From Duganella guangzhouensis (GTDB taxonomy: Bacteria; Pseudomonadota; Gammaproteobacteria; Burkholderiales; Burkholderiaceae_D), in contig NZ_WKJK01000011.1 of assembly GCF_009674535.1 (NCBI RefSeq), positions 203,104-267,103 on the forward strand: a DNA stretch of 64,000 bases, given 5' to 3'. How positions within the stretch are numbered: the first letter of the stretch is position 1; every line of letters starts with the position of its first letter. Both the position numbers and the translations under genes were made by a program. Under the pieces are notes generated by a model. It searched no databases. It was not told the origin of the DNA and saw only the letters and a list, made by a program, of their open reading frames with translations. Below are positions 7,059-14,349 of this stretch, in pieces.

Positions 7059-8036
7059 TCAATTAGGGTACTTCTTACGGTTTAATGCTGCACGAATATT
7101 GTCGCTGCTTTTATTAAGTTTCTTGAATTTTTTAGGCGCGAATTCGTCGTGCTTATGGATCTCATTATTTCCCGCCATTGCGTCAACCCAATTCACGGTG
7201 GAAGTTCCATTCTCCGACCAGACCAACACATCGCCTCTTATTGTCGTTGCTACTTCAACCTCTTTCTGGCGAAGTAAGTCACGCACAGGGCGCGCCGGAT
7301 GGCCATACTGGTTACTGTGATCTGCCGAGCAGACTGCTAGCTTTGGGGATAGCACATCTAGAAGATCGCTGGTTAGAAAACCGTTATCAGCACCATGATG
7401 CGGTAGAATCAGCACGTCGACTTCTTTGCAGAGACTAGAAGATTTCAACAGGGCGGCGATATCTTTAGACTCTACATCCCCCAAGCTGAGAACATTAAAG
7501 CAGCCAGTTCGGAACATTTGCACGGTCGAATTATCGTTCGATTTATCCGTGATGGTTTTAGGATGAAAAACCACATCGCGGTAGCCGTAGCTGCTAGCGC
7601 TTGTCAGCCCCTTGATATAAGCAGGCGTAATTGCTACCGTTGTTATCCGAGCTTGATCCTTCTTGCGATAATCCAATATTGCCGCGAGGCAGTCCTTGCC
7701 ATTTTGCGTCGATGGGTCGTAGCCAGGATATTCGATTTTACGGGGCGTCAGGATTTCAAGGATTGTTGCCAATTCGGCCGCTTCGCAATGATCGCTGTCC
7801 CAGCTTGTGATGTGCAGTACATCGACGCGAGATTTCCCGCACTGCTTTAGCTCGTGCTTAATGTTGGGAGTGTTTACTGCGTTCATACGCGCTTCAATCA
7901 GAGTAAATGTTGCTCCGTTGAAATACGAGAACGACGAGCCGGGTGTGCCTAGTTGATATGCTCGAAACCGTGTTCGGGCGACTTGCAATTCCGGGAGTAG
8001 AGATTTTCCTGCTGCGACAATTTCGTTGAGATTCAT
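7059..8036 (-). CDS. ComEC/Rec2-like metallo-beta-lactamase-fold protein
   Basis: A 325-aa soluble protein of the metallo-beta-lactamase superfamily, closest in motif pattern to the hydrolase domain of ComEC. The signature region reads ITSWDSDH where ComEC-type enzymes have (I/L)SHxDxDH, so the first metal-ligand His is Ser. Downstream are LSLGDV (metal-bridging Asp), LPHHGADN, and SADHSNQYGHP, all in ComEC order. No signal peptide or membrane helices are seen, so it is a stand-alone cytosolic version. The C-terminus is Lys-rich (KKFKKLNKSS). It converges on the patatin gene with a shared terminator inside the AT-rich island. Nucleic acid is the likely substrate by analogy only. Confidence 0.85.
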   Translation of the reverse strand: MNLNEIVAAGKSLLPELQVARTRFRAYQLGTPGSSFSYFNGATFTLIEARMNAVNTPNIKHELKQCGKSRVDVLHITSWDSDHCEAAELATILEILTPRKIEYPGYDPSTQNGKDCLAAILDYRKKDQARITTVAITPAYIKGLTSASSYGYRDVVFHPKTITDKSNDNSTVQMFRTGCFNVLSLGDVESKDIAALLKSSSLCKEVDVLILPHHGADNGFLTSDLLDVLSPKLAVCSADHSNQYGHPARPVRDLLRQKEVEVATTIRGDVLVWSENGTSTVNWVDAMAGNNEIHKHDEFAPKKFKKLNKSSDNIRAALNRKKYPN

Positions 8037-8454
8037 CGTCTTTCCTTAAGGTGAAGACGGATGACCCGCACTGTACGCACAAACAGGATTGACGTAACAG
8101 ATAAAAACGCACAAACTCGCAGTTCCCCAACCGCAAAGTGACGTTGCATGTCATTTTGTTCGCCCAAGGGCCGATGGTCCTTGGGAGTCCGCCTGGCACT
8201 CAATGTGCTCGAGTGCTAAGGTTTATTTTGCTCGTAACGGTTGCCTGTGTCAAAAGCAACCTTATTTTTTCCAGCATAAACAAATTCCTTTTGGCAAGTT
8301 TTGAATGAAAACCCTTGATTACCAAGGGGTTTCGTCATTTCAATGTGTATCATTTTTGCAACAATTGCGTGCGCTAGCGTACACTGCGATGTAAATTTCC
8401 GTTATTTCACAGGCAAAAAATTGCTTTTTGGGAATTTAGGTGATAGATAATTGG
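8037..8454. other. AT-rich intergenic region with hairpins
   Basis: A 418-bp gap between the 5' end of the MBL gene and the 3' end of the integrase. It contains a 7-bp inverted repeat CCCAAGG/CCTTGGG around 8164-8186 and a CTTG/CAAGG hairpin near 8308-8332. I see no convincing gene and no copy of the tRNA-Leu 3' end. Confidence 0.5.
8308..8332 (-). terminator. Possible integrase terminator hairpin
   Basis: An imperfect hairpin (AAACCCCTTG ... CAAGGGTTTT on the minus strand) about 120 bp past the integrase stop, with a short T-run. Weak candidate. Confidence 0.3.
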
Positions 8455-9670
8455 TCAACTTTTCCTAATGGAAATAACTTTTGCACCGTTCTTCAAGCTA
8501 TCCAAGTAGTCTGACCAACGTTGCATCATTTCCCTTCTGGCGGGAAGGTGCGCAGTCCGGTTATACGCGCGGCCGTTTGGGTCTTTGACTGCATGTGCTA
8601 ATTGATGCTCAATCAGATCGACACGCTCACCAAGTACCTCATCCATGATGGTACGGGCCATCGCACGGAAACCGTGGGCAGTCATCAACTCTTTTGTGTA
8701 GCCTAAACCGCGCAACGCGGCATTAACCGTGTTTTCGCTCATGCAACGATCTGCCGTCCTGATACTAGGGAAGACAAACTTGCCGTGCCCCGACATTGGC
8801 TGAATTTCACGCAGAATCGTAACTGCCTGAGTTGACAACGGTACGATGTGATCTGCGTCCATTTTCATCTTGTGGCCGGGTATGCGCCACTCAGCCGCGT
8901 CTAGATCAATCTCGCTCCATTCAGCACCTCGTAATTCCCCTGGCCTGACGAAGACTAATGGCGACAGTTGCAAAGCAGCTCTGGCGTATGGATGACCGTC
9001 GTAGCCATGAATTGAGCGCAACAGCGCGCCAACCTGCTGCGGCTCCGTTATCGCGGCATAGTGGCCCTTCTGGGGGACTGCAAGCGCTCCCTTGAGGTCA
9101 GCGGTTACATCGCGCTCTGCGTAGCCACTGGCGACTGCGTACCGAAATACTTGCCCACAAATCTGTTTTACTCGGTGTGCTGAATCGATAGCGCCTCGCT
9201 CTTCCATTTTCTGCACAGTGCTTAATACGTCTCGTGGACCGACCGTGGAAATGGGTTTTGTACCGATGAAGGGAAAGACGTCGTGATTGAGCCAGTTCGT
9301 TACCTTTTCTTGAGTGCTGGCTGCGCGGTTGGTTGCCGTCTTATGCAGCCATTCGAGGGCAATCTTTTGGAAGGTGTGCATGGCCGCAGAGTTCTGTGAC
9401 TTCTTCGCATCCTGCTTTGCTTGGCTTGGATCAACGCCATCTGCCAAAAGTTCACGCGCCTCGTCTCGGCGCTTCCGAGCCTTTGCTAGCGATACAGCAG
9501 GGTAGACCCCTAACGCCAAAGTCTTCTGTTTCTCGGCAAAGCGATAGTTCATTCGCCAGTATTTGCCTGCTGCCTTCACAAGCAGGAACATGCCTTGTCC
9601 ATCGGTGTACTTATCGCCTGGGCGCACCACTGTGTTTGACTTGGCGAACGAAGGTGTCCGTTAAGGCCAT
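8455..9670 (-). pseudogene. P4-type tyrosine integrase, frameshifted near its N-terminus
   Basis: Site-specific recombinase of the DUF4102 (P4/Sf6-like) integrase group that inserts islands into tRNA genes. From the ATG at 9670, behind CAGGAGAATCCA, the frame reads MALTDTFVRQVKHSGAP and then stops at 9611. The canonical continuation GDKYTDGQGMFLLV runs on in another frame to 8455 (391 more residues). Loss of two bases around 9615-9622 explains this. The catalytic residues are otherwise intact: VRPGELRGAEW, HGFRAMART, and a late HAVKDPNGRAYNR with the nucleophilic Tyr. Translation from a GTG at 9630 would omit the N-terminal arm-binding start. It lies 174 bp from the 3' end of tRNA-Leu and reads into the island. 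Confidence 0.85.
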
Positions 9671-9681
9671 TGGATTCTCCT

Positions 9682-9717
9682 GTTGGTACTTATTTGAGAT
9701 TGGAAAGAAGTACCAAC
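9682..9717. repeat. Inverted repeat upstream of integrase
   Basis: Perfect 10-bp arms, GTTGGTACTT at 9682-9691 and AAGTACCAAC at 9708-9717, separated by 16 bp, 12 bp upstream of the integrase start. A further partial copy (GTTGGTAT) is at 9735. The position fits integrase arm-type sites or an autoregulatory operator. Confidence 0.6.
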
Positions 9718-9774
9718 AAAAATGCCATGAAAATGTTGGTATCTGATGCTATCCGGTTGGAAAGCTTTGGACAA

Positions 9775-9809
9775 GAAAAAACCCGCTTCCCTATGAGGGG
9801 AGCGGGCTT
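9775..9809 (-). terminator. Rho-independent terminator downstream of tRNA-Leu
   Basis: On the minus strand a GC-rich stem (AGCCCGCTCCC pairing with GGGAAGCGGGT) is followed by a run of T. It lies 35 bp past the tRNA 3' end and is oriented to end the tRNA transcript. Confidence 0.8.
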
Positions 9810-9843
9810 CTTGAATTAGGTCGGATTGCGTAGTACAGACTGT

Positions 9844-9928
9844 TGGTGCCCCGGGCCGGAATCGAACCGGCACGCCTTGCGGCGGCGGATTTTGAGTCCG
9901 CTGCGTCTACCAATTCCACCACCGAGGC
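9844..9928 (-). tRNA. tRNA-Leu (anticodon CAA)
   Basis: An 85-nt class II tRNA with encoded CCA. The acceptor stem GCCTCGG pairs with CCGGGGC through one G-U wobble. The anticodon stem GCGGA/TCCGC encloses CTCAAAA, giving anticodon CAA. The variable arm is long, and GGTTCGATTCC forms the T loop. Its 3' end faces the integrase, the usual target of P4-type integrases. Confidence 0.96.
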
Positions 9929-10085
9929 AGGTGTATTGCAATGCGACCCGCATTATCACCGATTTGCCCCACCGCCGCAACCCTATCCCACAATCTTTGC
10001 ATCCTGATAACAATTTGCTGCGTCGAAGCGGGTATCATCTGCCATTCCGCTAGACTGCGCCGGTCTGCCGCCGGCATCGAGACGC

Positions 10086-12047
10086 ATGAAAAATAATAAG
10101 ATTCGCGAGATTATCCTGGGCAAGCCGCTCGACCCGTTGAAGAGTGAGACCCGCCACTCGATGGCGCTGGTGGCCTTCCTGGCCTGGGTTGGTCTGGGTG
10201 CCGATGGTCTGTCCTCGTCGGCCTACGGCCCGGAGGAGACCTTCCGCGCGCTGGGTGGCCACACCCACCTCGGCCTGTACATGGCGATCGCCACGGCGGT
10301 GACGGTGTTCATCATCGCGCTGGCCTACAACCAGGTGATCGAGCTGTTCCCGACCGGCGGTGGCGGCTACCGCGTGGCGACCAAGCTGGTGGGGCCGTAC
10401 ATGGGGTTGATCTCCGGCTGCGCGCTGATCCTCGATTATGTGCTGACGATTGCGATTTCCATCGCTTCCGGTGTCGATGCGCTGGCGTCGTTCCTGCCGC
10501 TGGGCTTCCAGCCCTACAAGCTCTGGGCGGAGATGTTTTTCATCGGGCTGCTGATTGTGATGAATCTGCGCGGCTTGAAGGAGGCGATTCAGATTCTGCT
10601 GCCGATCTTCCTCGGCTTTGTGGCGACGCATTTGGTATTAATCGTTTATGGCATTTTCGCGCATGCTTCGCATTTGCCGGATCTGGTGCCGAGCACAATG
10701 GCGGAGACGCAGGATCTGGCCAGTCATATCGGTTGGGCCGGCGTGGCGGGCATGTTGTTGCTGGCGTATTCGCAGGGTGGCGGTACGTACACTGGGCTGG
10801 AGGCGGTGTCGAACAATGTCAATCTGCTGGCCGAGCCGCGCGTGCGTACCGGTAAGGTGACCATGCTGTATATGGCGTTGTCGCTGGCGTTCACGGCAGG
10901 CGGCATCATCCTGCTGTATCTGTTGTGGGATGCGCAGCCAGTGGCGGGCGAGACGCTGAATGCGTCGACTTTCAAGACCATCATCGCCAGCATGGGCCTG
11001 GGTGGTGAGGTGGTGAATCAGATTCTGCTGGTGATTGTGCTGGCGTTCGAGGCTGGCCTGTTGTTCGTGGCGGCGAATACCGGTTTTCTTGGCGGTCCGT
11101 CGGTGCTGTCGAATATGGCGGCTGATTCGTGGGTGCCGCACAAGTTCCGCTATCTGTCGACGCGGCTGGTGACGCAGAACGGTATTCTGGTGATGGGTGT
11201 GGCGGCGCTGGCGATTCTGTGGGGGACTGGCGGCAGCGTGACCTTGCTGGTGGTGCTGTATTCGATTTCGGTGTTTCTGACGTTTGCGATTTCGCTGTTC
11301 GGGCTGGTGTTGTATTGGTCGCGCAATCGCAAGAAGGGTTCGCAGTGGAAGCGGCGCTTGTTGTTGTCGGCGTTGGGCTTTGTGATTTGTGCCGGCATTT
11401 TGGCGATACTGCTGGTGGAGCGGTTTACTGAAGGCGGCTGGGCGACGGCGCTGATTATTGCGGCGATGGCGGCATTCTGTATCTACATTCGTGATCATTA
11501 TCGCGAGACCAAGCAGGCGATTCATTCGGTGGATGAGGTGTTTGCTTCACAGCCGTTCGGCAGCAATGCGGAGCCGGTGGAGCCGAATCCGGATGATCAG
11601 ACGGCGGTGTTCATTGTGGGTACCTCGCGCGGTGGTGGTTTGCATGCGCTGTTGTGGGTGCAGCGAATGTTCCCTGGTCACTTCAAGAATTTTCTGTTCG
11701 TGAATGCGCGGACGGTGGATTCGCATGCCTATGGCGGCGAGGGCGCGCTGGAGCAGATGCGCGAGGAGGCGGCGGAGACGTTGGAGTTCTTTGTCGATTT
11801 CTGTCATAGCCATGGGATGGCGTCGTCGTCGTATCTGGGCTTTGGCACTGATGCGGTGGAGGAGGTGACGCGCTTGTGCGAGGAGATCAATCGCGAGTTC
11901 CCGCATTCGATTTTCTTTACCAGCAAGCTGATCTTCGCATCGGATAACTGGTTCACGCGCTTGCTGCACAACCAGGCGGCGCTGGCCGCTCAGCGCCGCT
12001 TGCATCTGGAAGGGTTGCAGATGGTGATTTTGCCGATGAAGGTGTAG
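10086..12047 (+). CDS. APC-superfamily permease, KimA-like
   Basis: A 653-aa inner-membrane transporter with about twelve hydrophobic segments in residues 30-470 and a soluble C-terminal domain. The N-terminus (GKPLDPLKSETRHSM, then LSSSAYGPEE and PTGGGGYRVA) follows the pattern of KimA/YdaO potassium importers of the amino acid-polyamine-cation superfamily. The cytoplasmic tail (about 500-650) begins TAVFIVGTSRGGGLHALLWV and resembles the UspA-like regulatory domain of that group. Potassium uptake is therefore more likely than amino acid transport, but the ion cannot be proven from sequence. No clear ribosome site precedes the ATG. Monocistronic between tRNA-Leu and a coiled-coil gene. Confidence 0.8.
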   Translation: MKNNKIREIILGKPLDPLKSETRHSMALVAFLAWVGLGADGLSSSAYGPEETFRALGGHTHLGLYMAIATAVTVFIIALAYNQVIELFPTGGGGYRVATKLVGPYMGLISGCALILDYVLTIAISIASGVDALASFLPLGFQPYKLWAEMFFIGLLIVMNLRGLKEAIQILLPIFLGFVATHLVLIVYGIFAHASHLPDLVPSTMAETQDLASHIGWAGVAGMLLLAYSQGGGTYTGLEAVSNNVNLLAEPRVRTGKVTMLYMALSLAFTAGGIILLYLLWDAQPVAGETLNASTFKTIIASMGLGGEVVNQILLVIVLAFEAGLLFVAANTGFLGGPSVLSNMAADSWVPHKFRYLSTRLVTQNGILVMGVAALAILWGTGGSVTLLVVLYSISVFLTFAISLFGLVLYWSRNRKKGSQWKRRLLLSALGFVICAGILAILLVERFTEGGWATALIIAAMAAFCIYIRDHYRETKQAIHSVDEVFASQPFGSNAEPVEPNPDDQTAVFIVGTSRGGGLHALLWVQRMFPGHFKNFLFVNARTVDSHAYGGEGALEQMREEAAETLEFFVDFCHSHGMASSSYLGFGTDAVEEVTRLCEEINREFPHSIFFTSKLIFASDNWFTRLLHNQAALAAQRRLHLEGLQMVILPMKV

Positions 12048-12127
12048 AGCTACATCAAACGGTCTTCACTCGACTGCTGCGCAATCTACCGCCCAGACTA
12101 CAATGGTTAATGGGCGATGGAGGTGCT

Positions 12128-12490
12128 ATGGAATCTGAAAAAATTGCAGTATTGACCGACCGGATCGATGCATTGACGGAAGAAGTGAATGCAATCAATG
12201 CAATGATGAAGCAGCACACTCAGCAACTAGATGGAAATATTGAATTCCGATTGAGCGCAGTGGAGCGGCAGCTTTTGGCGCTCCAAGAGCAGGTGGCTGG
12301 ACTGATCGTCAAGGTTGCTGTTCTTGAGGAGCGGCTCAACGGCTTGGTGGCTACGGTGACCCAAATGCAGTTGCGGCTGGCGTCGGTTGAACGACGCCTC
12401 GCGCGGATGGAATTTACGATGTGGGGGCTGGCCGTCATGCAGTTCATACTGATTGCTGGCGTGTACGGACTTATTCTTTCACACGGCTGA
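12128..12490 (+). CDS. Small coiled-coil protein with C-terminal membrane anchor
   Basis: A 120-aa protein consisting almost wholly of heptad repeats (about residues 1-92, rich in Leu, Val, Glu and Gln) followed by one membrane helix (MWGLAVMQFILIAGVYGLIL). The start at 12128 has GGAGG seven bases upstream; an earlier in-frame ATG at 12110 lacks one. The topology is probably cytoplasmic coil with a tail anchor, like the DUF1640-type proteins at 3592-4173. Its 3' end overlaps the convergent hydrolase gene by 20 bp. Function unknown. Confidence 0.75.
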   Translation: MESEKIAVLTDRIDALTEEVNAINAMMKQHTQQLDGNIEFRLSAVERQLLALQEQVAGLIVKVAVLEERLNGLVATVTQMQLRLASVERRLARMEFTMWGLAVMQFILIAGVYGLILSHG

Positions 12491-13391
12491 GCTCGCGTGT
12501 GAAGAAGTCGGTCAGTTTGGCGATCGCCGCGCTGACGTGTGGTTCCTTGTCGTATAGCTCAACGTGGGTCGCGCCTTCGATGCGATGCAGCTGTTTCGGC
12601 GCGCGGGCGCTTTCGATGGCGGCTTCGGTCATCCAGGCGGTCACCGCTGCGCTGGCGGTGATCATCAGCAGTGGGCGCGGTGCGATGCGTTCGATGAAAC
12701 GGAAGGCGTCAAAGCCGGCAATGCGGTCCACGCTGCTCCAGGTCAGTGTCTTGCGCGCGCGTGGATGTTCGCCGCGCGGCGTGCAGTAGTACTCCCACCC
12801 TTCATACAGATGCAGGTCGCCGCTGCGGGCCTGTGCTTCGTCGGCCGGGAAAATCGGGAAGTAGCCGGTTTCTTCGCCGCGTGCTTCGGCGCTGCGGGCG
12901 GCCGCTGCGCCATCCAGCAATGCTTGCAGCACGGCGGGATCCTGCTGGCCGTTGGCGCCGTGCGCCAGGTTGCGGCCGACATCGACCGCAGCAACGGTGG
13001 CGACTGCCGCCAGCCGGTGATCGGCCGCCGCCGCCGCGACCACGTAGCCACCTGATGCGCAAATGCCCAGCGCGCCGATGCGCTGCGGGTCGATGTCCGC
13101 ACGCGCGCTCAGATACGATGCGGCGGCCTTGATGTCTTCGACCCGCTGCGCCGGGTCTTCCAGCCCGCGTGGCCAGCCGCCGCTTTCGCCCTGGTAGGCG
13201 GCGTCGTAGGCGAGGGTGGCGAAGCCTTGTTCCGCCAGGCGGCGTGCGTACAGTCCTGCGCTCTGTTCCTTGACGCTGCTGCCTGGATGGCCAACGATGA
13301 TGGCCGGGTGCGGACCTTCGCCCGGCGGCAGGTAGAGGTGGGCGGCGATGCTCAGGTTGTTGCTGGTGAAGGTGACGGTGTGTGCTTGCAT
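12471..13391 (-). CDS. Alpha/beta hydrolase, YcjY/dienelactone-hydrolase-like
   Basis: A 306-aa alpha/beta hydrolase without a signal peptide. An oxyanion-side motif VGHPGSSVKEQ, a central YQGESGGWPRGLEDP stretch, the nucleophile-elbow region LGICASGGYV (Cys or Ser nucleophile, as in dienelactone hydrolase relatives) and a late GATHVELYD histidine are visible. This pattern matches the E. coli YcjY group of uncharacterised hydrolases. It is divergent from an AraC-type regulator 100 bp away, which probably controls it. The substrate is unknown. Confidence 0.85.
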   Translation of the reverse strand: MQAHTVTFTSNNLSIAAHLYLPPGEGPHPAIIVGHPGSSVKEQSAGLYARRLAEQGFATLAYDAAYQGESGGWPRGLEDPAQRVEDIKAAASYLSARADIDPQRIGALGICASGGYVVAAAAADHRLAAVATVAAVDVGRNLAHGANGQQDPAVLQALLDGAAAARSAEARGEETGYFPIFPADEAQARSGDLHLYEGWEYYCTPRGEHPRARKTLTWSSVDRIAGFDAFRFIERIAPRPLLMITASAAVTAWMTEAAIESARAPKQLHRIEGATHVELYDKEPHVSAAIAKLTDFFTRELSRVKE

Positions 13392-13491
13392 GATGTGCTC
13401 CAGATCTGAATGTCGATAGCGCTATTGGACTCCCGTATCCTCCGCACGAGGTAGTGCAAAGCCGCCAGATTCATGCATAATCCGACCAACC

Positions 13492-14349
13492 ATGGACGCG
13501 ACCCTTCTTTTAGAGCTGCAAACATTAATCGCCCGTCACGCCGGGCCGGATGGCATTCAGCGTCCGCTGCCCGGCTTGGTGGTGGCCACGGCGCGAGAAT
13601 CGATGCCGCTGCAGGCGTATGTGACGGAGCCGGTCTGGTCGCTGGTGGTACAGGGCACGAAGCGGTTGCTGTTGGGCGAGCAGGAGTACACCTACAGCGC
13701 CGGACAATATCTGATTGCCTCGGTCGATCTGCCGGTCAGCGGGCAGGTGACGGCGACGCCATTTGCCGGCATCAGCCTGACCTTGAAGCCGGACGCGATT
13801 GCCGCATTGATGACGGAGACGGCGGCGCCGCGTCACGCCCAGGCCGAGCCGTCCGGCATTGCGGTCAGCGATGCGCCCGACGAGTTGTTGGAGCCTGTGC
13901 TACGACTGCTGCGTCTGCTGGACAGGCCGGCCGATTTGCCGGTGCTGGCGCCGGCGATAGAGCGGGAAATTTACTGGCGGCTGATCAACGGTCCGCAGGG
14001 TGCGATGCTGAGTCAGCTGGGGCTGGCGGACAGCAATCTGGCGCAGATCAGCCGCGCCATTCGCTGGATACGCGAGCATCACGCCGAGCCGTTTCATATC
14101 GAGGAGCTGGCCGGCCGCATCGGCATGAGTGCGACGTCCTTCCATCGCCATTTTCGTCGTGTGACGTCGTTGAGTCCGATTCAATTCCAGAAGCAGATAC
14201 GTTTGCAGCAGGCGCGCACTTTGCTGTTGAGCTCATCGCAGGATGTGGCCAGCATCGGCTTTGCGGTGGGCTATGACAGCCCCTCGCAATTCAGCCGCGA
14301 ATACCGGCGCCTGTTTGGCGTGGCGCCTGGCCAGCACCGTCACGCCTGA
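13492..14349 (+). CDS. AraC-family regulator with cupin-like N-terminus
   Basis: A 285-aa regulator. Residues about 20-190 form the AraC-type N-terminal sensing domain (PVWSLVVQGTKRLLLGE, YSAGQYLIASVDLPVSG). The C-terminal 100 residues carry two helix-turn-helix motifs (FHIEELAGRIGMSATSFHRH and VASIGFAVGYDSPSQFSRE). This matches regulators that sit divergent from hydrolase or oxidoreductase genes and respond to small organic compounds. It is divergent from the YcjY-like hydrolase and overlaps the 3' end of the FtsH-like gene by 10 bp. Confidence 0.92.
   Translation: MDATLLLELQTLIARHAGPDGIQRPLPGLVVATARESMPLQAYVTEPVWSLVVQGTKRLLLGEQEYTYSAGQYLIASVDLPVSGQVTATPFAGISLTLKPDAIAALMTETAAPRHAQAEPSGIAVSDAPDELLEPVLRLLRLLDRPADLPVLAPAIEREIYWRLINGPQGAMLSQLGLADSNLAQISRAIRWIREHHAEPFHIEELAGRIGMSATSFHRHFRRVTSLSPIQFQKQIRLQQARTLLLSSSQDVASIGFAVGYDSPSQFSREYRRLFGVAPGQHRHA

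Noticed and set aside
8037..8454. Possible second tRNA 3' fragment marking the island end
   Set aside because: No match to the tRNA-Leu T arm or acceptor sequence was found by eye in this gap.
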